From the NCBI RefSeq assembly GCF_051014445.1, contig NC_135143.1:9424001-9488000 (forward strand): a stretch of DNA of 64,000 bases, read 5' to 3'. The stretch is from Colletes latitarsis (lineage: Eukaryota > Arthropoda > Insecta > Hymenoptera > Colletidae). Made by a program: the position numbers and the translations under genes. The notes under the pieces were generated by a model. The model saw nothing but the letters and a program-made list of their open reading frames with translations. It was not told the DNA's origin and did no database searches. Below are positions 47,231-59,644 of this stretch, piece by piece (the stretch's first letter is position 1; each line of letters begins with the position of its first letter).

Positions 47231-50200
47231 CAGGTGGGTGTCTGGAACAGGGTTGATCTTCGAACTAACGGGACAGCGTTGTCGTTAAATGTAGTGTACG
47301 TATTGTGTGAGGTGGTCGTTCTTGAGCAACCTACAGGTACTCGTAGTAGGCGATAGTCTGTGGATATGCTTGGTCGATCGATGACAGGTACTTTATACAA
47401 AATGTGTCACTAATTATTCCCCACAATTTTTCGAAGTGTTTCCTATGAAACATTAAGTCTATTCTAGTCCTTGTCAAACGTACAAACGCTAATGTCGCTA
47501 TTGACACCAGTCATCCATGATCGTTGTTTTGTTGGAGAGTCGCGAGTTGTGTTATCCTCACGTGACGAGCATCCGTGGCTAGCGCCTCTGGAACCACCAT
47601 GCCGTCAAAACGAAACGTAATTATTTCGCTCGATTAGCTGGACGGCGCACGTTCTTCTGACTGCTCCTAGGAGCGTAATGCGTTACGCGGCCCGAGAAGG
47701 ACTCGAGTCTCCTAACCCGACCGCTGCCTGCGTGCCTCTCGACGAGACGAATCATTAATGTAAATCACCACGCCACGGTACGCCGGTTCGTGGCCGTGGC
47801 TAACGATCTCGCGGTGCGAGGTGAGGCGAGGCGAAACTCTCGGCCGTTGCGCGAGTTAACCGACAACGGCACGCATAACGACGTTTCGGTCCATTTTATT
47901 AGAGTCTCGGATAATCTTTGGATCGTAATTGGAACGATAATTACGCGAAAAGGATACTCGCCCTGTCGCGCTTACCCGCGACGAAATTACCTCCCGCAAA
48001 GTCCATCGCGTCCGTAATCGCGAAAGAAAATGCGCGCGAGCCGCATGTCGTAAAGTAAAAGAAAGATTTCTCGCGCTTTGGTGCACGTTTGGTGCCGAAT
48101 CAGAGTGTTTGACACTGCTGTTGCGTCGGTGCTAAACGATAATCGGGGATCCGGGACGACGAACCTTTCGATTCCGAAACCGCTTGACAAAGTAAGAAGG
48201 TTTGCGTTTGAATACATTTGTTCGTCATTGAACCAGGCCGTCACCAAGTGTCGAACGTAATCGGGAAACGTTTCCCTTTTCCACTTCGGTGCTCTCGCGG
48301 AAAGACACTCAATCTCCCTGTAATACCTTTCTTCAAACCCGTTCGACGAAACGCGACGTCGCACGTGGAATGAAAATCTGTCGGTGGAGGAGGAAAGAAG
48401 TATCGCGGCGTGAATTGGTGAACAGTCGATGGTGACAAAGAGACGTCGTCGAACGAGGATCGGTGACGCGAAGCGTTAATCGTTTGAGCATAGAGAGCAA
48501 ACGAGGCAAAACTGACACCAAGATATAGCGATCTTCGAGGAAGGATGAGGGAGATACGAGCGGAACGCGACGCGATTCGAGGGAAAACGATACGGCGTTT
48601 TCAGTGGCGCGTATGCGTGTGTCCAGCCGTGCGGCCACGTCGGTGCTTATCGCGTCCGTGAATGCGAGTAATTTCGCGCGACTAATTAGTCTCTCGTTAG
48701 CGAACGCGTCCGTCCTACAAGCGGGAACGTAAAAAGGAGATAATTTCGCAATACAAATCCGCGACTTATCGGCCCTGACGCTCCGCTCGCAACGAGCGTC
48801 CTTCCTTCGCGTTTCACCGGTATAAGTTCCTGAAGCGATTAATTAAATTCTCGGGTAATCAAATATGTCACTCAGCCGTCCAGTTTTAATTAAAGTTCGG
48901 ACACTATCTATTTGCTTTATCATCGTCGAGTCGACTAGCATCAACTCCGTCGGCCGAGCGTCTAGATAGGACCTAGGGCGAAAGAACGAGTCGACGGATC
49001 GACGTCCAGAGGATCGAAAACGTCGCGTTTCTCGCGCGATTCTTCCGAGAAAGACTTTTCGTCCAACAGGGGTCATACGCGTCGCGATTCTGCTCGATAC
49101 AACCGTCTGAACTAAAATCGTAACCCAGTTTTGTGGCCTGGTCTTAATATTATTGAGCAGCTCAAATCCAAAGAAAGAAAAACCTAAAATATATATATAA
49201 AATTAATTTAAAATATAAACTAAAGGATCTCTGGTATCAAGTTAATCTAATTCCCCAGGGAATCCTTTAAGAGATATTTACTAGTAGGGAGGAAGATGCA
49301 AAATGCATGTATTATTTGAAGCATAAAACCATAATGAATGACGACAGAATAAGTATGCAATAGAGTAAAGGAAGGGGATGAAAAAAAAGATTGTGTCCCT
49401 CGGAGGCCTCGAAGGACCTAATTCTGATGTTCCTCGAGCGTAGCCACGTTTGGCAAGAGCATCGCGTCGGACGATCGAACTGCATCGGAGCATATAAATT
49501 TACAATTATAACGATGTAATTGTTCCGGGAACGAAGACGCAGCCAGTGATCGGCCGGGGAGGTTGCTCGCGACTTTTCCGCTGCTCGTCTTTTTGCTCGC
49601 GTCTCGATTAGAGTTTCCGACGTCCGTTTGGAGCCGCAGCCGCAGCCGTTGCCTCCGTCGTTGGCTCCCGTCGTTGCCGTTCTCGTTGCCTGTAGCCGTG
49701 CCTGCCTCCGTCGGTAAGATGGCTTTACGTCTTATGAGTTCCCAACTGCGGCACCTCTTCTATTCCTCGCAATGATTTCGTCGCAATCACCCTCATCCTA
49801 CCCGGTGCCAGAACCCTCGACGGGGCGGTAATATCGGAGAATGGCGCGACGAAACTACGAGAGGCGGAGAAGCCGACCGACACTTTTGTCAATACACGCG
49901 GAACGAAGGAGAAAGACAATCGCCGAAAGAGACGATCTCTCTCAGCCGGCGTTGCAGCTATAAAGACCACTCGTGTCATTTCGCAATGACGAAACTTTAC
50001 CCCGAATTCGCTCCTTCCCTCGTTCTTCCGTTCCTTCTAACCCCCCGACACCACCCCCTCATCCTCCGATTCTAACTTCGAATCTGCTGCCTCCACCGCC
50101 GCTGCATCGTTGCTTTCTTATTCGCCCTCTCATCGAAGGTAGAACGCCGCATTCTTCCTTTGCTCTTCTCTCCGTTCGATCCGTTTTTCTTCGACCCTTC

Positions 50201-51074
50201 CGACCTTTTGTCGCTGATCGACTCCACCTCGTCGACCAGGCACCGATGGTAATTTGTTTCTTATTTTTAGTTCGTTTAGATAGCGATCGATTCGATGTTG
50301 CGTACCAAATTGAATGGTCGGAGCCACTCGTAACGTTTTAACTTTCGGTACCCAAGACGTTTCAGTGATCGGGCTCCTGAAATTCACATTTTACCGATAA
50401 TCGAACTCGAACCAACCTAGTCTTTGGATGCAGCAAACTTAAACAAAAAAGATACGTAATAATCGTTTATTTTTTACCCGAAGGAATAAATAAAATTAAA
50501 AAGCAAATTTTAATAAAAGTCAGATAAAAACCACTTTTCGTATTAGCAATATTATATTACCTTGCAAACTATAATATTGAAGAAGAAAGATCGCAAGAAG
50601 AATTCTCGAACCGACATTTTCGAGTTCTGGCACACCCCTGGAGAAAAAGAAGGGTTTGTTCGAGTGAGTCGATCGTCGGTTAGACGGTTTAATTGCTCTC
50701 GGCAGGAATTCGTTTTCTGTCGCGAAAACAAAGGGACGGTTTTGTATGGGAACGGTCCGATAAGACGCGAAACGCATCGGTTCGAAGGACCACGGCACGA
50801 GAGACCGAGAACAGAGGAAGGAAGGGACGAGAAAAAGAAAGGGAAGGTTGGCGCAGGCTGGGACAAAGTTGGAGACGGAGCGTAAACGGAGCGCGATGGA
50901 AGGACACGGTCGCATTTGATATGGACCGTAGATAACTGGTAACGTACGCCGGGCGCGGACTCCCTCTCATGCAGCTACATACCTGCCTACGAGCTGTCCG
51001 TTGTATATATGGCTCGAAACGACGTCGGTCCGCTGCTTGATCGACCTCGAGAACGCAGAAACGTTTGGTGCGCA
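47231..51074. other. CpG-rich non-coding DNA, no gene recognised
   Basis: AT-rich patches at 49130-49270 (with a short ATATAT run) and 50440-50600. Pyrimidine-rich 50010-50120. A TATAAAG at 49959 lacks an initiator at the expected distance. No exon recognised. Confidence 0.35.
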
Positions 51075-51075
51075 C

Positions 51076-51140
51076 TTAACCCTAGAAAGACTAAGCAGGG
51101 TAGGGGCTTGTCGAGACCCACCGGTCGGGAAACCCTAAAA
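51076..51140 (+). mobile_element. piggyBac-type terminal sequence fragment
   Basis: TTAACCCTAGAAAGACTAAG followed by CAGGG matches the TTAACCCTAGAAAG style of insect piggyBac-like MITEs. Another TTTAACCCCGGAATACCC lies at about 51319, so the interval 51076-51330 may be a decayed element. Confidence 0.35.
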
Positions 51141-52432
51141 ACCTGCCATTCCTCACGCGTAAAATACTTTCGAAAAATTATTTATCGCTCCTTGTGTCAC
51201 AATTAAAAAAAAAAGACTAGTTTACGTATTAATCGGATTGTAAAATATAGGACTTACATATTTATAAAGGCAAAACGGTTCGAAAGGTAGTTCTAAATTT
51301 GTATTTCAAGTTTGCCCATTTAACCCCGGAATACCCTGTACGATCGTCTTTGGGTCTTGTTCCTAGTTGAGTTGCTGATAAATTATAGACTCAACCAGAT
51401 AGAGGAGACCCAAGAGAAAACGTCCTTACTTGCAATAGTGCTCGGAGTCAAGATTGGGTCGTTCAAGTACCCTTCCTCAGTGGTACGGAGAGCGTTGAGA
51501 GGGCTGATAATTGTGGGTCATTACCCGTGGCGTGGAGCAGCCAGGGGATAGATTGATGCTTGTGATCTTTGGATCATGATGATAGAGGCCGATCGAGACT
51601 CGGAAACACCAAAGCGTCGAAACGCGAAGTAATACCTACTAACTGCATAATCGTCTTTTAAAATGATTACCATTGGAAATCGGTTTACAGCTCGATTGGT
51701 CCCGTGAGCGCAAAAATGTTCAGTACGCGCTTACCCCAATAGCAACAATCAGGGAGTTGTACGCTTGAAACCAATTCATGTGTAAAAACATATAAAAGTA
51801 TCTGTTTTGTGAAACCTATATGAACATTCAAAGCTTAAACTTGAAATTCAAATAAATTCAGTATTAAATAGTGTTAAAATTTCCTTTTGCTGTGCAATTA
51901 TTATTTTTTAACAAAATTAAATGTTCGTTAACTGTTGTTCAAATAAGAGAGCAAGTTTTTTAATCATTGATGCATCGGTAGTTTCATCCACAATTAATGG
52001 AAAAATAAAATAATTTAAATAAGAAGGGCATTTTGAAATATCAAAGTATTTGAAGTAAGATCAAACAAATGATCGAAAAGAGGTATTAGCAAATTATGCT
52101 GTACAATAAAAGTGCAAAGTTTTAGCTCTACTGTACTTACATTTTTGGGGTTTACAACAAAAATATGTTTAACAAACGACAAAATGATATAAAAATAGCA
52201 ACGCAATGACTCTATCACGTGTACGCAACGACGTGACGGTTGGAACGACAGTAGCCGTTACATTGCTCGCGAAAATTCCAGATCGTTAAGCCATAGAGTA
52301 AATATACATAAGTTATAACCGGATCATGAGATCGCTCGAGAACCGCCCGGGCTTCTAACCAATGGAGCCCTGATCTAACGATATATTTTCACTAAAATTT
52401 CATTCAAATTCGTTTTTTTTAAATTTTACATA
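51141..52432. other. Mixed non-coding DNA, no gene recognised
   Basis: AT-rich overall, with a CpG-richer patch at 52205-52380. No open frame with a recognisable motif. Confidence 0.35.
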
Positions 52433-52915
52433 CAGTAAAATTCCCATTATTCAGCATATTTGGGACTGCAGCAATGCCGAAATATCAAATATGCCGGATA
52501 ATTGGACTATACCTACAAATGAAGTGATAAAAACGAGGAATATAATCACAGACGAGGTATACGAGTAGACTTTACATCCAATGTATTTTTTCAGGCCTTT
52601 TTTCTGGGATTCTAGTGCCCCATTACCATTTTCGTGTCACTCGCAACATTACCAACAGGTTACAGAAATGAACACAAAAGGAAGTGAGACAGCAAATGAA
52701 ATTACAGAAACGTTTCTGGCCACACATTATATCTTCGATAAAGAATTTATTTCTGTGTAGGGTTTGTGTGCGTAGGATTTCGGAGGTATGACTATTGGCC
52801 ACAAATGATTATAATAGATCCCTACAACCAAAAATATTTTTTCCAGAACTATTCGAAATTTGTTTTTTCGCCGAAAAATTTATTTATTCCATTCCGGATA
52901 ATCGGAACTCTACTG
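52433..52915. mobile_element. pogo-type non-autonomous element (483 bp)
   Basis: The left end is CAGTAAAATTCCCATTATTC and the right end, read on the minus strand, is CAGTAGAGTTCCGATTATCC; 15-16 of the first 20 positions agree. This start is characteristic of pogo/Tigger elements. A TA precedes the left end; the right flank reads TG, so the TA duplication is decayed. The interior has no transposase. Confidence 0.65.
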
Positions 52916-52979
52916 TGTATATTCATATCATTGCATCGACCCAGTTCAACATAAATTGCTAACAAATAATACTTACGAG

Positions 52980-53040
52980 TTTCGTAACTTTAAATATGGA
53001 ATCTGAGGCTCGTCAAATTGAAATACTTGACGTACGTTCA
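52980..53040 (+). mobile_element. Half-copy of the 14.96 kb MITE family
   Basis: ACTTTAAATATGGAATCTGA followed by a CTCGTCAAATTGA segment parallels the right half of the MITE at 14961-15139. Only one half is present. Confidence 0.5.
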
Positions 53041-53179
53041 TAACGGGGATGTCAACTAATAATTCTAAAAGTATAAGAATCGTCGTTTGAAAATTATCCG
53101 AACCAAGAGCGTTTGTCTCTTTACTTAATTAACTACTCTCGTAGCGTGTTCGTTTTGTTGTTAACTAAAGAGCTCGGTA

Positions 53180-53203
53180 TAAATAATAATAATAATAATA
53201 AAT
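53180..53203. repeat. Trinucleotide microsatellite (AAT)n
   Basis: About seven AAT/ATA units. Confidence 0.85.
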
Positions 53204-53890
53204 GACTTTGGTAACTCTGTGGTTCGAGGTACGTCGACATCGGTTCTACGAAACTCGGCCTCGACCTAGGCATTCGAAGCAAGTACGTGGGTATAGTTAC
53301 GAGTCGCGTCTAATCCTGAGAATCCAACCGCAGGATATTATTTATACGGGAGGAGTAGCGGATGCCTGGCTAGGACGGTGGGACGGGCAACTGTGACCGG
53401 TGGCCGAAAGGTAACCGATGGCGGTTGTGTCGTCGGTGCCGGTGCGGCGATCGCGACGACCAAGCCTCTACGGTGCTCCCGGTCACGACTCGCGGGCTCC
53501 CGTATTTGAATACAATGCATTATATTGTCCGCGTCATATCATATATCTCCCTGCTAAATAAACACCGTCTCAATATTTAGGCCCGCGAACCGCCTTGCCG
53601 AGAGCTGCCGTACGTACGAATATACCTTTACCTTCGATTAAACAGGGTTCAGGGTCGAAGGTAGAGAAAGAGCAGGAAGGAAACGGGGTCCGGATCAGAA
53701 CCGTGCTCGAGAGGCTCCTGTGTCTCTGTGCTCTCGGTCAGTTAGCAAATTCAACGGAGGTTAATCGCTCTAGTTCGTTTTGTCGGCCTCTGGGACGCCA
53801 AGAATCGTCGCGACTCGTTCTCGATCACGCTTGGCGTATTTACCTAACCGTCCGAGTATCAAGCGCTAACTTCATCAAACACCCTGTGGG
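53204..53890. other. CpG-rich non-coding DNA, no gene recognised
   Basis: GGTGCC/CGGTGG-rich stretch at 53390-53490. A 160-codon frame at 53595-54077 (plus) runs into the dispersed repeat, so it is not a conserved gene. Confidence 0.35.
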
Positions 53891-54118
53891 GTGGCTTGCT
53901 GTCGTAGGAAAAAGTAAACAAGATAGCAGGAAGAAAGAAAAGTTTCGTACATTGGGCCTGTTAGTCGACTTGATCGGTGAGACAACTCTAGCAGACGTTG
54001 TCAAAGCGGGCCCAATTATTCAGTCTTCTAAACGTAAGAATGTAAAAGTGTATATATTTCCTCACTCGAGTACTTGAGAGAGAGCGTAGCCCTCTGATGG
54101 CGAGTGCAGGAAGTATCG
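53891..54118 (+). repeat. Dispersed repeat family, copy B (both blocks)
   Basis: The 5' block around CTTGCTGTCGTAGGAAAAAG and TTGGGCCTGTTAGTCGACTT matches copies A and D. The 3' block around CTCGAGTACTTGAGAGAGAG and CCCTCTGATGGCGAGTGCAG matches A and C. The two blocks are separated by a similar distance in A and B, which supports one element of about 210-230 bp. Confidence 0.6.
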
Positions 54119-55828
54119 CTCTTTCTGAGAAAACGATCAAGAAAGTTGACCACCGATCGAGGTGGAAAGCATCGCAGCGACAAAGTCTAGAAACACAGAT
54201 CGGACAGAATAAAAAGGAACGAATAAGATTCTTCCTCCGATGCACGATCGAGGGAATATTCGACGAGAAGGGAACGCGACATCTGGAAAAACGAACGACA
54301 GCGATATCGTCATTGCACAACGAAGGATATTAGCTTACGAATCCGTATCGACGCGTGTCGTGCCATCTCGCGGCCGTGTTCGTGGTAATCCGATACGTCA
54401 GACCGACGTCAATTGACATTTAACATGCAGCCACGCACTTGCCGTTATATGGATCTGTTGGCGCAGTGTATCGCCCCGGGTTTATGATCTCATCGGCCGA
54501 TTGATTTATGTCGGCAATTATAGCGCAGCTAGGAGTGACGCACGGCTGCGTGTCCAGAATGAGTTATGGGTGTTAATCTCGGGAAAACCAATGAAGGGCG
54601 TCCCTTCGACGGTTACGTCGACGACCGTTCGGTTCGTTTCGTGCCCGTCGTGCTTTCTACCGTCACGATTCTTCCTCTCCGCAACGGGGTCTCTATCTTT
54701 CTTGCGTCCTCCCGTTTCACCGTGTTCCTCGTCCTCCTTTGATCGACGGAAAAAGGAGACATTGACAGTCGACGCACGAACGATCGTGCCATCCTCCTAA
54801 TCCGCCGACACCCGATCGGTCGAGGCTGCGCAAGGACATTTGGGTAGTCGCCAAGCCGCTACGCCGAACGTCCAAAATATTAACGATCTTTAATGCTCCG
54901 CGCGCCCGATAACGTAGGGTCACGGACGCCTTTTCGATGTGTCGCGTCTGAACGACGTCGCGGCGATATATCTACACTGTATTTGGTTTATCTCAAAGCG
55001 GTTAGATATCTTGACAAGTGCGAACTTTCGATAAACTTTTATAAAAAAAAATGTTGTAGAAAGCACTTATAAGGTACGGTATTATGGTAATATGTACTTG
55101 ATCTTGAGACCACTCTGAAATGCCCCGCAAAATTCGCGTATAGTTCTTTCAACGGGGCCCTATACTTTTTATCGCATTATATAGTACCTGACGTCAAAAC
55201 ATTTTCAAGACACTACTTGCACGTGCATTTTGCATAAGCCGATAGTTGTATATACATACTTGAGACCTCGATTTCAAACAGAGATCTCAAATTTCGAATT
55301 TCTAATCGCTTCTGGACTTCTCGGCACCGCACGGTGTAATTTATCGTTCGCGCGATACGATCTTTTGACCGATTCTCGTTGGTTAACCCCTATTGTTAGG
55401 CGCACGATCGGTGCCATAGTTTCTACGAGAGACCGTATCAAGAGAACTAATAAATACACCCTTTTAATTATACCTAAGCTTGATAGAAAAAATAGTATCG
55501 ATATGATACTCTGTGGAACTCTTTAAAAAAACTTTTCGCTCGCGGCCATCTTTATTGCAACTAACCCTGCGTGAACATACACGCCGCCATATTCCTTTTT
55601 CTACACTTTCACTTTCACTCACAGATGTTATACTACTTGTTCTCGATCGTATAGTCAGCCTAATTCACAGTCATTCGATAAAAGCAACTTTGTATTCACG
55701 CTCACAGATTACGTTGATATTTATTTGACCTTGCGATCACCTTCGACAGCCCTAAGAATTTGATCGTCAAAATTAAAATTAGGATTTATTCGCTACATAT
55801 TCTTGCGTCACGTCGAGACATTTCAACC
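54119..55828. other. CpG-rich then mixed non-coding DNA
   Basis: A motif-dense island at 54420-54540 (TTTATGATC, GATTTATGTCGGCAATTATA). 55000-55820 is AT-richer with short frames in several phases. No gene recognised. Confidence 0.35.
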
Positions 55829-56044
55829 CTCAAAGTTGACATGCCGCCAGCGTTTAGCATTACCCGATATATGTACAATACGAGACGGTTGCTCCCGACT
55901 TTGTACATCACGGTGGTACTAAAAAGAGCCGATTGCGTGTATATGACAGTGTTTCTAAAGTCCTTAGGTTAGTAAATGTCCAAATACTCGGCCGCATTAC
56001 CGTGTATCTGATAATGCTGGTGCCGGCGGCATGTCAACGTTGAG
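55829..56044. mobile_element. 216-bp MITE
   Basis: The left end CTCAAAGTTGACATGCCGCC and the minus-strand right end CTCAACGTTGACATGCCGCC differ at one position. The inverted repeat continues imperfectly (AGCATTA(T/C)C) for about 40 bp. There is no coding capacity and no clear target-site duplication. The superfamily is not recognised. Confidence 0.7.
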
Positions 56045-58970
56045 AATTCATATCTCGTAAATGGTTTATACAAAGGACAAAGATTTGAACATGTCTCGAT
56101 GGCAGCTATAATAATATTCGGTAAAAAGTATAGGTAACAATTTATATTTTAAGGCTATACAAGACAGTTGGTCGGGTCTACGTTACGCACTAACTGTCAT
56201 TCAGGGGATAAAATATCGCAACAACGTGACGTTTAGGTTTTCACGGTGACAAACGCGACGTTCAACATCACAATGTTAAGAGTCCTGACCTTATGTTATG
56301 TAAAAACGGACCTTAACAATAAAGAATCCGCCTAGAAAGGTTTCGACTCGAAACCATATTCCGCGCGGTACAATGCTGTCCCCACCTCCGCGATAGTCGA
56401 AGAAAATCGTATGCTCGCGTGCACAAGCTTATATGGCAAAAAAGAGAACGACTGCAGACTTGGAAGTTATTACACTATCCGGCGTAAAACATAATTAGAT
56501 GACGTTCGTCTGAAGCGACGCTGTTTTTCTTTCGTCAAAGCAATAACGCGGTTCTCAACCTCCGTATTGTACGATTCGCCCTTAAAATCAGTGTACTTCA
56601 GAAGATTAATTTTTTTGGCCCGAAGATAGGTTTACCTTTCGCTGCTGCGCAATTTTTACTCGAGACAATCTTTTAACACGGTAAATTCCAAAATAAAATA
56701 TTGTACTACGCCACATTACATACATACCGGACGTAATATTATTTAAAATTTTCTTAGTTTCAGGCATATTTACTTATATAACATAATAAAATTAATTTAG
56801 AAATAAGTGGTGTATATTTTGGACGCGAAAATAAATACGAACGTAACTTGATATTAATGTACCATTTCTGTTTAAGTGATAATGACAATAATAATTATAT
56901 TCTGTACATGTTTACGATAACTACAGTTAATATTTTGTTAATTTACCTTTTTGTTTAATAACTTGGACGCATGTTCATGGCTCAGTGCATATAAGCCGGA
57001 TGCACCAATTAATATCGATATCATTTCATCGCTTCAAAATAATATCGAATAAATTCAGATTTAGTGGATTTTGAAATTTCTCTGCTTCTTCAATATCTTT
57101 CGTAACATTTACGTACTCGTTCGAAGCGTCTCATCCGTCGATGCTAATTTGATACAACCTAATCTCTAACCTGGCAAAAAAAAAAACTCGACAAAGAAAT
57201 GGTTGTTCGCGATCCGTCGCGTTTCCGGCAGCGGAAGGTACGCCTGGAAGTGCCTTCGACTGCCGGCAAGGTTAGGCTTCGCGGTATCGATACGGGAGGA
57301 TCCGACAGCCCCGGGAACAACAAGAAGACCAAGAAAGAGTAGAGAAAGAGGAGGAGCACGGTGAAAGCAGAAGAAGGCGAGAGGGGTATTTACATTGCTA
57401 ATGTATCGCCAGCCTAACTTCTAATTAAACAAATTCGCACAACTCAGCGCGCCGCGCGGTTGCCTCGTGGAATTGCCCCGAGCAAAGAAACGGGGAGAGA
57501 GAAGTCCTCACCGTTGCTCGGGCGGGGCGACGGGGAGAAGTAGGAAACCAAGGGGAAACTCCCTTCTAGTTGGAGGGATCGCTCGTTAGCGCTCTTAACG
57601 CGACTTACCGCCCGGAGCGAAAGCCTTCCAGTCCCCCGATTCATCGAGAAGGAGAAATGAATATTTATAAGAAACTGCAAAATAGTAGTCTAATCTTTTC
57701 TCTTTTTCCTCTCGCCTCTCTGCCCCTCGTTCCCCGTACGCCAATTTCACTTCACCCCCGCTCCCTTCGTCGCGTCGTCCAGCCACCCTCCGCCTAGCAA
57801 TCCCGTCTTTCGACACTCGTCGTTCGCTTTTGCGTCTAGTTTATAGTTTTTATCGTCCTCGGCGAATTCCCATCGGGGGGAGGAAGAGGAAGGGGCTGAA
57901 AGGCGATAATGTATCGATTCCGGTTCTCGAAACAGTTTCGAGGAATCGTTATGTCGATTAATAGTTACGACGAACTGGAAATTAGTGAACTTATCGGGTA
58001 CTGGTTAACAAGATCGTGCCGGGACAAGGGGTATATAATAATAACTTCAGAATTTTAAATCGAAAGATTTATTGTTGTTTAGTTTGATTCTTGTAGAAAC
58101 GTTTTTGAACGATCGATAAGGTATTTCAGATTTTGTACACAAGCATCATGGTCGAGACAACAGGATGTTGTTCTAAAGAGAAGATGCCGTGAGAAGCCAA
58201 GGTTGGATTACAGTTGTGACAAGTTCTGTGCATAGACCTCCCTAATTTATACACGGCGAGGCGTAGAAATTTAGATATACACTATGTAGATGCATAAAAC
58301 ATCGTGGATTCAGCGAGTTCTCGAGTTACGCGGATTCGTAAATACGCGGTTGTGTACCCATTCTATACATTATATTAACACACGAAATAAAGTTATCTCG
58401 AAAAATAAACGATGAAAATAGCAGCTTGATACTCGAACGATGGATCAACTAGTTTTTCAATTAAGCGTTTGCCCCGGATCTTATTGCATGCGCGCAGAAA
58501 CGAATTTTATCGAGCAATTCATTGCCCTGTAACTCGATATGGACGGTCGATTTCGACGAAAACCGCTGAAAGATTATTCCCACGATACCACCCCGTTTTG
58601 AACGTTCGAGCACATTTCGCGACTGCTTCCTGCCGCGTCGATTATCTGCGGCCACTTCCGGCGTCTTTGCCGGCTCGATTACGGCGCAATAAAACACAAA
58701 CCCGACACCTGCGGGCTTGACAGAGACCGCCGTCTTCTCTCCTCGATAACGAATCCACAAAGCCGACTCTGTGTCGCGACAAAGACAACTGCGTGCGAGC
58801 AAAGTTCACGTTCGTTCGTGCGAATCGTCATGAAACTCCGAACGTTCAAGAGCGTGGATTTCCGTAGAAAATGAAATAGTACGTGTTAAAAAATTTCTCA
58901 TTATTATTTTTATTTACTATTGGTTTAGACAATTTCGTTTATAAGAATAGGAGAAGAAGAGTGTTATTTC
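56045..58970. other. Mixed non-coding DNA, no gene recognised
   Basis: AT-rich 56690-57080. Hairpin TTTCGACTCGAAA at about 56340. CpG-rich 57190-57900. Near 58310 GTTCTCGAGTTACGCGGATT resembles an internal Tigger-type end but has no partner. Confidence 0.35.
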
Positions 58971-58975
58971 AAGTA

Positions 58976-59644
58976 CGGTAATCCCTCGGTAATGTTCGCT
59001 GGCTCGGTTCCGCGACGCGAACGTTATCGAGGGAAGTACTGTTACGGGAATCGATGACTGTTATCTCTGATCGGCTCAATCGCATTGGAAACGAAAGTGA
59101 GTGAAATGGTATGTTAAAGTATGTAGTTTTTTTTACAAATTACATCATTTTCGTTTTGTAGCTCAAGTTTAAAATAGGAAGGCTGATTTGCCAATAATGT
59201 TATGCCTCTTAATGCATCCATTTTTAATTGCTTCGCATCTTTTTAGCGTATGCAACATCTTTATGCATATTTCCTACTTTATTCTTCAAGTTCAACAACC
59301 CTGCGAGATTCTACTGCATTCTGTTGTCTACATTATTATGTGAATTTGTTCATTTCATTTCCTACGTTTCCCGTTCTTACGAGTTTCTTTCAAAGTTCTA
59401 ATAGATTATTAGTATCAAATATAATGTTATGTATCTTTAAAGTATAGTCATTTTTTTATATTTACATATAATACAACTTTTTCCTTACTTTTATTGGTAT
59501 TGCTCTCCTTATTTACATTACATTAAAAAGTATATATTTTATTTTGCATTCCTTTTCCAATTATTACCCGTGAGAACAAATATGACCGTGCTTGGTATAA
59601 TTTAAATTGGAAAAAGCTCAGCGAACATTAGCAAGGGACAACTG
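58976..59644. mobile_element. Tigger-type non-autonomous element (669 bp)
   Basis: The left end CGGTAATCCCTCGGTAATGT and the minus-strand right end CAGTTGTCCCTTGCTAATGT align, and both continue into TCGCTG. TA flanks both sides, fitting a TA target duplication. Just inside the left end, CCCTCGGTAATGTTCGC pairs with GCGAACGTTATCGAGGG, a hairpin nested in the terminus. The AT-rich interior has no transposase. Confidence 0.7.

Noticed and set aside
49959..49990. TATAAAG as a core promoter
   Set aside because: No initiator or downstream element at the proper distance.
51655..51840. Apparent similarity to 51060-51250
   Set aside because: On base-by-base reading the match is weak and interrupted; not above chance.
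53595..54077. 160-codon frame, plus strand
   Set aside because: Its C-terminal third lies in dispersed repeat copy B, and the N-terminal part has no motif.
58290..58370. Another Tigger-type end around GTTCTCGAGTTACGCGG
   Set aside because: Resembles internal Tigger sequence but lacks a CAGT start and a partner end.
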